This document shows positions 33,861 through 41,208 of a DNA stretch of 64,000 nt, piece by piece. Numbering within the stretch: position 1 is the stretch's first letter; every line of letters starts with the position of its first letter. Below the pieces are notes generated by a model, which saw nothing but the letters and a program-made list of their open reading frames with translations, ran no database searches and was not told the origin of the DNA. Source of the stretch: Desulfobulbus rhabdoformis (GTDB lineage Bacteria > Desulfobacterota > Desulfobulbia > Desulfobulbales > Desulfobulbaceae). Position numbers and translations under genes: made by a program. The DNA lies in NCBI RefSeq assembly GCF_016919065.1, contig NZ_JAFFQA010000008.1, positions 62,001-126,000 of the forward strand, in the 5' to 3' direction.

Positions 33861-35171
33861 TTAGTTCTCAATAGATCCCGTTTCCAATCGTTTTTTATAG
33901 ATACTCTTGAGTTTGTAGAGATCTTGTTGTACCTCAAAAACACCATGCCAATGGGCATAATCCGGCCCACCCATGGCAGCCCCTTGACGCATACGACGAC
34001 CTTGATGATGCCAGAGATGGTAGTAGATGATCTGGAATTCATCATCCCAGGGATTTGCTTTCAACAGGTTTTTATCGGCCAGTTCTTTACGCATGGCTTC
34101 GGCTGGCTGGTAGTACCCTTCGTTGTAGAGCCCGATATGCTGGTCTGCCTGTTCAAAGAAGTTCTCCGTATGGAGCTTGCTGTGACAGTTGCTGCAGACC
34201 TGTTTCATTTTTTTCCGGCCCTCCACGCCGTCTCCGGTAAGAGGACTGAGAGGATCAGGTGAGTTACGGACCTTAGACTCTTTTGCCCATAGGTTCCAAT
34301 GCAGTCGCTCAGAAATGTTATGGGTTGTGGTCAGTTCGCCGATGCCACTCATATGACAAACAGCACAGGTCGGGGCGCGATAATCGCCTGGTTCCCAGGC
34401 ATCCGGCGCACTGTCATAGTTCCATTCGTCTCCTTCAGATTCATAAAGGTGACCGTGTTTCGAGTTGGTGTAAATTTCAATATCGGGATGATCCGGTCCT
34501 AAATGGCAAGAAGCGCAGGCTGCTGGTTTTCTCGCCTCGGCAATGTTAAAGCGGTGGCGGGTGTGGCAGACTACGCAGTTGCCCACAGTACCGTCCGGCC
34601 AGATGGTTCCGACACCCGCTGCTGGCCAGCTTCCCTTGGTCGGGCGCTTGTCAGTGCCCATACTGATTTTGGAGCCATGACATTGCATGCAACCGGTCAT
34701 TTCCGCAGCACGCTTATATTTTTCCATGCCTTGCCCCTCATGCTTTTCGATCAAGGCAGTCATGCTTTTGAAATTTCGCCCTTCAGGTACGTTGTATTGT
34801 AAGCTGCCACGAAAGTGGCCGCTCTTGCTAAACTCCTCAACTTCCTTGGCGTGACAACGGCCACAGGTGGCGGGGGTAACCATGCTGGTCACGTAGGTAT
34901 CCGTCCCTTTAACGCCAGGACAATTTTGCGCCGCCATGGGGGAGCCCTTGTCAACGCTATGGCAATCGAGACAGGAAACTCCGACATGGCCATGTCGACT
35001 ATCTGCCCAGTCGGCGACGATACCCGGTTGTTTATCGGCATGACATTCCACGCATTTTTGCGCTTCCGGGGTCAAGCCACGTTCAACCTTAAGGGTCTTG
35101 ACGGGGCTGTCCAGGGCGAATGCGGGTGCAACCGTCCCGACAGCTAACAGCACCGCGAGTAGTACACGCAT
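33861..35171 (-). CDS. Octaheme cytochrome c of the hydroxylamine oxidoreductase (HAO) family
   Basis: 436 residues. Signal peptide to AFA at about 19, then eight CxxCH heme sites: CVECH, CLDCH, CGRCH, CMQCH, CVVCH, CASCH, CAVCH and CSNCH. The C-terminal part has LWHHQGRRMRQGAAMGGPDYAHWHG, the region that in HAO carries the catalytic-heme tyrosine. The layout with an adjacent tetraheme NapC/NrfH-type gene matches the haoCA pairs of non-nitrifiers, thought to work reductively on nitrite or hydroxylamine. Whether the crosslinking tyrosine is kept cannot be decided without an alignment. Periplasmic. Confidence 0.88.
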   Translation of the reverse strand: MRVLLAVLLAVGTVAPAFALDSPVKTLKVERGLTPEAQKCVECHADKQPGIVADWADSRHGHVGVSCLDCHSVDKGSPMAAQNCPGVKGTDTYVTSMVTPATCGRCHAKEVEEFSKSGHFRGSLQYNVPEGRNFKSMTALIEKHEGQGMEKYKRAAEMTGCMQCHGSKISMGTDKRPTKGSWPAAGVGTIWPDGTVGNCVVCHTRHRFNIAEARKPAACASCHLGPDHPDIEIYTNSKHGHLYESEGDEWNYDSAPDAWEPGDYRAPTCAVCHMSGIGELTTTHNISERLHWNLWAKESKVRNSPDPLSPLTGDGVEGRKKMKQVCSNCHSKLHTENFFEQADQHIGLYNEGYYQPAEAMRKELADKNLLKANPWDDEFQIIYYHLWHHQGRRMRQGAAMGGPDYAHWHGVFEVQQDLYKLKSIYKKRLETGSIEN

Positions 35172-35180
35172 ATTATCCTC

Positions 35181-35693
35181 CTATAACTGCTGTGTTTGAA
35201 TATAATTTTTGATGTCTTTGTGCCCGACATGTTTATGACAATGGACGCAGGATGTAACGATCCCCATCTTGAAATCTCGATGGGCAAGATACGCCTTGGG
35301 GATCTCATAGCGAATGGCATCGAGATCATGGCATTGCTTGCAGCCCGAAGAATAAGTGAATTTTTCACGGTGCTGCAGGTTCCCCACCCAATCAAATGAT
35401 TTTGCCCAAAACAATTCGCCCAATACATCCTTGGCGCCGCTGTACCCCTTAGCGATGACATATTGAGCAACGTTATCGTGCGGCAGGTGGCAATCGACGC
35501 AGTGAGCTTTGACTCCGAATTTATTCATCCCTCCATGAATATCTTCTTCATAAGCCTGCGCAACTGCCTTCATGGAGTGACAAGAAGAACAAAATTCTAT
35601 TCCCGAAGTTCGTTCAATCATTTCGGCACCTCCCAATGCCAGAACGACACCGATCAGGATACCGCCTATAAGGAAAAGCATCATTTTCTTCAT
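35181..35693 (-). CDS. NapC/NirT/NrfH-type tetraheme cytochrome c
   Basis: 170 residues. One N-terminal membrane helix (about 4-23) anchors a periplasmic domain with four heme sites: CSSCH, CVDCH, CKQCH and CVHCH. The family oxidises menaquinol and feeds electrons to a periplasmic reductase, here most likely the HAO-like protein encoded 9 bp downstream. The start MKKMMLFLIGG is preceded by AAGGACAC. Confidence 0.9.
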   Translation of the reverse strand: MKKMMLFLIGGILIGVVLALGGAEMIERTSGIEFCSSCHSMKAVAQAYEEDIHGGMNKFGVKAHCVDCHLPHDNVAQYVIAKGYSGAKDVLGELFWAKSFDWVGNLQHREKFTYSSGCKQCHDLDAIRYEIPKAYLAHRDFKMGIVTSCVHCHKHVGHKDIKNYIQTQQL

Positions 35694-35741
35694 TTGTGTC
35701 CTTAAACTTTAAGAAGACATAGCTCTTGGCTAGAGCTGATA

Positions 35742-35936
35742 TTATTTATCCTTATTAGTGATGCATTCCGCAGGACACGCAGCCATTGCCTCATTGATAC
35801 AATCTTCATCTCCTCCTTCAGGCATTATGACATACGCCTTATTCTCGTCATCGTTAAAGGCAAAAATCTCTGGACACAATTCAACACACGTCTCACAACC
35901 GATACATTCATCCTTCTCAATCTCAACCTGTTTCAT
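35742..35936 (-). CDS. Single-cluster [4Fe-4S] ferredoxin
   Basis: 64 residues. Cysteines in CIGCETCVELCP and a further pair near the C-terminus (ACPAECI) can bind one [4Fe-4S] cluster and leave a possible disulfide, as in Desulfovibrio-type ferredoxins. The start at 35936 has AGGAGG about 7 nt upstream; an ATG two codons earlier is too close. It lies between hcp2 and the cytochromes and could give electrons to Hcp. Confidence 0.88.
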   Translation of the reverse strand: MKQVEIEKDECIGCETCVELCPEIFAFNDDENKAYVIMPEGGDEDCINEAMAACPAECITNKDK

Positions 35937-35966
35937 AATCATCCCTCCTCCACGAAGAATTAGGTT

Positions 35967-36013
35967 AAAAAAAGCCGGTTTCTTCGAGTCTTCTGGATCA
36001 AAAAAAACCGGCT
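35967..36013 (-). terminator. Terminator or attenuator after hcp2
   Basis: AGCCGGTTT (35973-35981) pairs with AAACCGGCT (36005-36013), and a T-run follows on the minus strand (A-run 35967-35972). It separates hcp2 from the ferredoxin gene. Confidence 0.7.
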
Positions 36014-36069
36014 ACGAACTCTCTGTATGTCCAGCGAGCCACAAGCTGAACTGATTTATTTTTTATGGC

Positions 36070-37698
36070 CTACCCCAGGATCGCTTTTAAATCCGTCTCC
36101 GGAGTATCTATGGGTTTGATATCGAAGGTGCTAACAAGAAAATTAAGCACATCCGAAGAGATAAATGCCGGAAGCGATGGCCCTAAGCGTATGTCCTTTA
36201 TACCAAGGAACAACAGGGTGAGTAATATTGCCACGGCTTTCTGTTCATACCAGGAAAGGACCAGCGACAAGGGGAGATCGTTGACTTCACAGTCAAACGC
36301 CTTGGCCAAGGCAACTGCAATTTGAATTGCTGAGTAGGCATCATTGCATTGGCCGACATCCAAGAGGCGGGGAATGCCGCCAATATCACCCAAGTCTTTA
36401 TCAAAAAAGCGAAACTTACCACAGGCCAGGGTCAAAACAACGCAGTCGTCAGGTACTTGTTCAACAAACTTGGTAAAATAGTCCCGACCTGGTTTGGCTC
36501 CGTCACATCCTCCGACGAGGAAAAAGTGACGAAGGGCTTTGGATTTCACGGCCTCAATGACCTTATCGGCAACACCAAGCACACTGTTACGGCCAAAACC
36601 GACCAAAACCTGACCGTTATCAACATCATCAGTAAATCCTGACATACTCAATGCCATATCGACAACCTGAGTATAGTCTTTGTCGTTGATGTGTTTTACG
36701 CCTGGCCACCCCACAAGACCGTTTGTGAAGACTCTATCCTTATAGTCATCACGCGGTTTCTGGATACAGTTCGTCGTGAAGAGGATCGGCCCGGGAAAGT
36801 TCGGGAATTCTTTCTGTTGATTCTGCCAGGCCGTACCGTAGTGACCATAGAAATGGGGATATTTTTTTAACTCGGGATATCCATGGCACGGTAACATCTC
36901 GCCATGAGTGTAAATATCGATCCCTTTCCCCTCGGTTTGTTTTAACAGAAGTTCAAGATCATGCAGATCATGGCCGGTAATGAGAATGCATTTGTTTTTA
37001 CGGTGTCCGAGAGGAACAGGGGTGGGGACAGGATGACCATAGGTTCCGGTGTTGCCTGCGTCTAACAACTCCATAGCCCGTAAATTGATCTCACCAGCCT
37101 TCATCACCAGGGCTACTCCATCATCCATAGGTAATTTGGGAGTGAGTAACATGACCAAGGCCTCATAGCAAAAGGCAGGGATCGCTAGATCTTTCTGGCC
37201 AAGGATTGCAGCATGATCAGCATAGGCACCAATGCCTTTTAAGCCAAACAAAACTGTCTGTTTTAACGACCGAATGTTGTTGTCTTCATCAAGGTTATTG
37301 AGGAAGTCCAGAGCCTTGCCTTGTTCCGCCAAATCGGCAACTGATCCTGTTGGGATAAAGGAAGCTGGAGCTTCCTTAAAATCGGTCTTGCCTCCAGCGC
37401 TCGCAACTTTGGCTTTCATTGCTTCACGAAGCTCAACGGATCGGTTGATCAGCTCAACAAATCGGTCAGGATCAAAATCAACATTGGTTAAGGTGGAGAA
37501 TATTGCCTCCAAGATGAAAAGATCCGTGTCCTCGTCAACTATGGAGAGCTTACGTCCTTCCAAAGCGTACAAAGACAACCCTTGCAGAGAATAGATTAGA
37601 AGATCCTGAAGGTCTGCCACCTCCTCATTCTTGCCACAAACACCAACAACAGTACAACCGATACCCTTCGCCGTTTGCTCACATTGATTGCAAAACAT
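36070..37698 (-). CDS. hcp: Hybrid-cluster protein / hydroxylamine reductase, paralogue 2
   Basis: 542 residues. FCNQCEQTAKGIGCTVVGVCGK gives the four N-terminal cluster cysteines. HGEMLPCHGYP, TTNCI, GGCDGAKPGRDYF, LACGKFRF and GIPRLLDVGQCNDAYS mark the hybrid cluster domain. It is very similar to the third copy at 41209 along its whole length, indicating a duplication, and clearly different from hcp1. A ribosome site (GAGGA) lies upstream of the ATG. Confidence 0.93.
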   Translation of the reverse strand: MFCNQCEQTAKGIGCTVVGVCGKNEEVADLQDLLIYSLQGLSLYALEGRKLSIVDEDTDLFILEAIFSTLTNVDFDPDRFVELINRSVELREAMKAKVASAGGKTDFKEAPASFIPTGSVADLAEQGKALDFLNNLDEDNNIRSLKQTVLFGLKGIGAYADHAAILGQKDLAIPAFCYEALVMLLTPKLPMDDGVALVMKAGEINLRAMELLDAGNTGTYGHPVPTPVPLGHRKNKCILITGHDLHDLELLLKQTEGKGIDIYTHGEMLPCHGYPELKKYPHFYGHYGTAWQNQQKEFPNFPGPILFTTNCIQKPRDDYKDRVFTNGLVGWPGVKHINDKDYTQVVDMALSMSGFTDDVDNGQVLVGFGRNSVLGVADKVIEAVKSKALRHFFLVGGCDGAKPGRDYFTKFVEQVPDDCVVLTLACGKFRFFDKDLGDIGGIPRLLDVGQCNDAYSAIQIAVALAKAFDCEVNDLPLSLVLSWYEQKAVAILLTLLFLGIKDIRLGPSLPAFISSDVLNFLVSTFDIKPIDTPETDLKAILG

Positions 37699-37920
37699 CC
37701 GTCTTTCCTCCTCGGTGAGTATTTGTCACGTCGTGATTGGATTTTTGGCCATTAAACAACGATTTTTTTATTATAGGGCATTGCCTCGGTGAAGCCAAAG
37801 GCCAGATTTACCCCAGTAAAATTTTAGAAAATTGAATGATTCTTTCTCTAAATTATTCAGAAGATAGGATCTCGCCCTCAGGCAACTGGAACAAGGGTAC
37901 ACTCTTTCTTTTCATTTTCT
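37699..37920. other. Divergent region between hcp2 and the amidotransferase gene, hcp2 side
   Basis: The whole gap runs 37699-38079. No gene is visible; the HcpR/FNR-type box is listed separately. A promoter was not resolved. Confidence 0.4.
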
Positions 37921-37934
37921 TTGATCTAAATCAA
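37921..37934. promoter_or_regulatory. HcpR/FNR-type box 3
   Basis: TTGATCTAAATCAA, which also fits the classic FNR consensus TTGAT-N4-ATCAA exactly. It lies 146 bp upstream of the amidotransferase gene and 223 bp upstream of hcp2 in the divergent region. Confidence 0.6.
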
Positions 37935-38079
37935 TTTATTGTGTGCGCGATCCGGTTATCGTGCTGCGAAAGGTGCTCTCTTTCCTTTTCAGGGAGCAAG
38001 CTTCGATGTAGGGCAAAAAAACATTTCCCCAACACAGGGCGAACCAGGCTAACAGGCACAAAGTTACAAGGAAAATTTT

Positions 38080-38766
38080 ATGAGACTTCATTATCTGCAA
38101 CACGTCCCTTTTGAGGGGCTAGGGAGTATCGAACATTGGGCCGTTTCTTCCGGGGGCCAAATTTCATGTACAAGGTTATATGCCGGTGACCGGCTTCCAG
38201 CTTTGGTCGATTTTGATTATCTCGTGGTCATGGGGGGGCCGATGAATATTTATGAGGAAGCCAAGTACCCCTGGCTTGCTCGAGAAAAAGAGTTTTTGCA
38301 GGAGGCTGTAGCCGCCGATAAACCAATCTTGGGAATCTGTCTTGGTGCTCAGCTGATTGCCGATGTTTTAGGGGCTCAGGTCTATAAAAATACAGAAAAA
38401 GAAATCGGTTGGTTCCCCATCAACATTGCTCAAGAGGCTCCCGAAGAAATCCGCAGCCTGTTTCCGGTCGACCTCCGGGTTATGCATTGGCATGGAGACA
38501 CATTTAACCTGCCCAAGGGTAGTGTTTTACTGGCCAGGTCTCAAGCCTGCCCGCACCAAGGGTTTATATATAAAAATAGGGTGATTGGCCTGCAGTTCCA
38601 CCTGGAAACGACCAAGGAAAGCCTCCAAAGTCTTATCGACCATTGTGCGGATGAAATTATAGAAGCTCCATTCATCCAACAGCCCGATGAGATGCAACAG
38701 GATCAAAGCCGATTCCTTGCAATCAATTCGGTGATGAGCGGACTCCTCAATTACTGGACTCGATAA
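38080..38766 (+). CDS. Class I glutamine amidotransferase, stand-alone
   Basis: 228 residues. The nucleophile elbow GICLGAQL (Cys near 87) and the late QFHLETTKES (His and Glu of the triad) are intact. MGGPMNIYEE marks the oxyanion region. Such proteins hydrolyse glutamine to supply ammonia, but the synthase partner here is unknown. It is similar in type to GuaA N-terminal domains and to YfeJ-like stand-alone proteins. 38 bp upstream of the membrane ferredoxin gene and probably co-transcribed. Confidence 0.85.
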   Translation: MRLHYLQHVPFEGLGSIEHWAVSSGGQISCTRLYAGDRLPALVDFDYLVVMGGPMNIYEEAKYPWLAREKEFLQEAVAADKPILGICLGAQLIADVLGAQVYKNTEKEIGWFPINIAQEAPEEIRSLFPVDLRVMHWHGDTFNLPKGSVLLARSQACPHQGFIYKNRVIGLQFHLETTKESLQSLIDHCADEIIEAPFIQQPDEMQQDQSRFLAINSVMSGLLNYWTR

Positions 38767-38804
38767 ATTGATAGATCTGTCGCCTTTGTCTCTAGGAGTG
38801 AAGC

Positions 38805-39812
38805 ATGTCTACAAACGCATTTTTTCATCAAAATATCAGTAAAATAAGAAGAGTCGTCCAAGCATCATTCGGGCTGTTCACCCTTTTCATAGGATATCGA
38901 TTTTTTCTCTTCTACCAATGGACTCAGGATCAGGGACAGTATGTTGCCAGGCCACCAGGGGTGGAAGGATTTTTGCCGATCTCAGCCCTGCTGAGTCTCA
39001 AGCGATTCATCCTCACCGCCGAATTTGACCCCATTCATCCGGCTGGTTTAGTCATTTTCATGGCTGCATTAACAATTGGCTTATTGGCCCGAAAGGGGTT
39101 TTGCGGTTGGATTTGCCCGGTAGGGTTTCTGAGCCATCAGGTTCAATGGATAGGGGCAAAATTCAAAATCCTCCGGAAGGTCCCTGTTTGGTTGGCTCTT
39201 CTTCTCAGCAGTATCAAATATTTGTTCCTCGGATTTTTCCTCTACATCATCTGCTGGAAGATGGATGTGGCAGCAATCGCATCCTTTTTGCAAACCCCTT
39301 ATAATCTGGCGGCAGACGCCAAGATGCTCCAGTTTTTTCTGTCTCCATCACACCTGACCTTGGCCATCCTGATTTCTTTGGTCGTTCTCTCTTTTGTCAT
39401 TGCCAACTTCTGGTGTCGATTTCTCTGTCCCTATGGAGCCCTGCTTGGCTTGCTCGCCTTGGTGAGCCCGCTGCAGGTCAACCGTGAGAGCAAGACATGC
39501 ATTGACTGCCGGAAATGTGATGCCCGGTGTCCAGGTGGCATTAAGGTCAGTCAGAAACATACCGTCCGCTCTCCTGAGTGTGTCGGCTGTCTTGAATGTA
39601 TTGCCATCTGCCCTCAGAAGGAGTGCCTCACTCTGCAAGGGGCGGGCAGAAAGGTCGGGTCTTGGCTCCTTCCTCTCTTGACCGTGATTATATTTCTCGG
39701 TTTTTGGATTGGAGCCAATTTCAGTGGTCACTGGCAAAGCCAGGTCTCTCCCGCTACGTTCAAGCAGATGTACCAGGTGGCTGAAAAAATTAGTCACCCA
39801 ACAACATACTGA
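38805..39812 (+). CDS. NapH-like membrane iron-sulfur protein
   Basis: 335 residues with an AGGAG ribosome site. About five membrane helices are interleaved with two cytoplasmic-edge cysteine motifs (FCGWICPVGF and WCRFLCPYGA), followed by two [4Fe-4S] ferredoxin motifs (CIDCRKCDARCPGG and CVGCLECIAICPQK) and a last helix. This is the NapH/NosR/CcoG-type layout, which passes electrons between the quinone pool and redox partners. The partner is not evident; the HAO-like and Hcp genes nearby are candidates. Confidence 0.85.
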   Translation: MSTNAFFHQNISKIRRVVQASFGLFTLFIGYRFFLFYQWTQDQGQYVARPPGVEGFLPISALLSLKRFILTAEFDPIHPAGLVIFMAALTIGLLARKGFCGWICPVGFLSHQVQWIGAKFKILRKVPVWLALLLSSIKYLFLGFFLYIICWKMDVAAIASFLQTPYNLAADAKMLQFFLSPSHLTLAILISLVVLSFVIANFWCRFLCPYGALLGLLALVSPLQVNRESKTCIDCRKCDARCPGGIKVSQKHTVRSPECVGCLECIAICPQKECLTLQGAGRKVGSWLLPLLTVIIFLGFWIGANFSGHWQSQVSPATFKQMYQVAEKISHPTTY

Positions 39813-39852
39813 TAATCGATACCACTCTTGACACTACCATAGCCCGCGCTTA

Positions 39853-39872
39853 ATGTGAAAGTAAATTCACAT
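39853..39872. promoter_or_regulatory. TetR operator 1 (upstream of the regulator)
   Basis: ATGTGAA-AGTAAA-TTCACAT, a palindrome with perfect 7-bp arms, ending 11 bp before the tetR start codon. The same arms recur at 40563. The location implies autorepression. Confidence 0.7.
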
Positions 39873-39883
39873 GGAATGCTGCG

Positions 39884-40483
39884 ATGACCACAGAAAAAGT
39901 TGCCACTGACATACGAAAAGAACAGATCGTTGAAGCTGCTCTCCACATTTTGAGCGATACCGAGGTTAAAAAATTAAAGATCAGCGGTATTGCCGCCCAG
40001 CTTGGTCTGGCTCCCTCAGCGCTTTATCGGCACTTCAAGAACAAAGACGCGATTCTCGGTGCGATCCTCGAGCACATACGGGATAAGATGTATAAAAATG
40101 TGGAGATTGTCCGGAAAAATAATGAAAACGCCATAGACCGTCTTCGTGAATTACTCCGTTTACATGAAGGCCTGATTTGTCAGAATCAGGGAATCCCTCG
40201 CATCGTTTTTTCAGACGAATTGTGGGGGCAGGAAAGAATTAAACGCCAAAGGATGTATCTTATTATCCGTGGTTATTTGCTTGAACTGGAAGCAATAGTT
40301 CGTGAGGGACAGAAAAAGGGCGAGATTCGTCCTGACCTGGAACCCGCTGCTGTGGCACGGATGTTTTTTGGCATTGTGCAACCAGCAGCACTCCTTTGGC
40401 ATATGAGTGAGGGGGATTTTGATGTCAAAGGCCATTTTATCGCGGCTTGGCCACTCTTTCACCTCACATTGGTCACAAAGTAA
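39884..40483 (+). CDS. TetR family transcriptional regulator
   Basis: 199 residues. The N-terminal helix-turn-helix (about 12-60: RKEQIVEAALHILSD, LKISGIAAQLGLAPSALYRHFKNKDAILGAI) is a textbook TetR domain. The C-terminal ligand domain (about 80-199) matches TetR_C regions of stress or fatty-acid regulators in length, but the ligand is unknown. Two identical-arm palindromes flank the gene, indicating that it controls itself and the cupin gene downstream. Confidence 0.88.
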   Translation: MTTEKVATDIRKEQIVEAALHILSDTEVKKLKISGIAAQLGLAPSALYRHFKNKDAILGAILEHIRDKMYKNVEIVRKNNENAIDRLRELLRLHEGLICQNQGIPRIVFSDELWGQERIKRQRMYLIIRGYLLELEAIVREGQKKGEIRPDLEPAAVARMFFGIVQPAALLWHMSEGDFDVKGHFIAAWPLFHLTLVTK

Positions 40484-40560
40484 TCAGATATGTGCCTCAG
40501 TTCATTCATCTGATCACACGTTTCCGGATCAACTTTTCGAAGTTGTTTTTTTTAGGCCTT

Positions 40561-40584
40561 TTATGTGAATTTATTTTCACATAA
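40561..40584. promoter_or_regulatory. TetR operator 2 (upstream of the cupin gene)
   Basis: TTATGTGAA-TTTATT-TTCACATAA has perfect 9-bp arms and contains the operator 1 arms (ATGTGAA/TTCACAT) with the same 6-nt spacer. It lies 77 bp after tetR and about 170 bp before the cupin start. Confidence 0.7.
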
Positions 40585-40751
40585 GAACTGCTGGTAACCC
40601 TTGGAGCAGGAAACTTGATTGATGCACTACCGTCACCACCGTGCAATCGAGTTACCCGCAGAACAACACTCCAAACCAGCAAAGTGACAAACATAGTACC
40701 GGGATGAGAGCGACGTTCTCCTGTCCCCCAATTCCTCAAAGAGGTGTTCTT

Positions 40752-41069
40752 ATGAAGAAAATGAGCCTGAACGACACAAGAGTATTTGAACAAGGAATGA
40801 CACGGTTTTTTCTCGTTGAAGACTCGCCGTATTTCAAAATTATCAACTTCAACCTCTCGGCAGGTCATACCTTTCCGGTGCACTCGCATGACCTCGACGG
40901 TGAACTCTCAATTCTTGTTATCGAGGGGGACGGTTTTTTTCTCGGCAAAGATGGAGCGGAACTACCCGCTACAACGGGAGACATTCTCATTTCTGAAATA
41001 CGGGAGCCCCATGGTGTCCGCGCAGAAAGCGATATGCGCATTGTGGTTACCATCGCTCCACCAATTTAA
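40752..41069 (+). CDS. Small cupin domain protein
   Basis: 105 residues from the ATG at 40752 (GAGGTG upstream); an earlier frame start at 40641 has no ribosome site. It is a single cupin barrel with metal-ligand residues in HTFPVHSHDLDGELSILVIEGDG (two His and Glu) and HGVRAESD (last His). Cupins of this size bind metal and act as enzymes, sensors or storage. It lies between operator 2 and hcp3, 139 bp upstream of hcp3. Confidence 0.8.
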   Translation: MKKMSLNDTRVFEQGMTRFFLVEDSPYFKIINFNLSAGHTFPVHSHDLDGELSILVIEGDGFFLGKDGAELPATTGDILISEIREPHGVRAESDMRIVVTIAPPI

Positions 41070-41093
41070 ATTTTTTGGCTTATTTCGAGGAAA

Positions 41094-41107
41094 TTGACCT
41101 AAGTCAA
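41094..41107. promoter_or_regulatory. HcpR/FNR-type box 4
   Basis: TTGACCTAAGTCAA, the most symmetrical of the four boxes, 101 bp upstream of the hcp3 start codon. This is the usual distance for an activator of the CRP/FNR family. Confidence 0.65.
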
Positions 41108-41208
41108 GGCCGTCATCCTGACAATGGGGCAACATAGCCCCCAGAAGAACACAATCGAGCAAATAAAAGAGTCATTTTAGCAATATTGCGAACGCAAGGA
41201 GGAACGCT

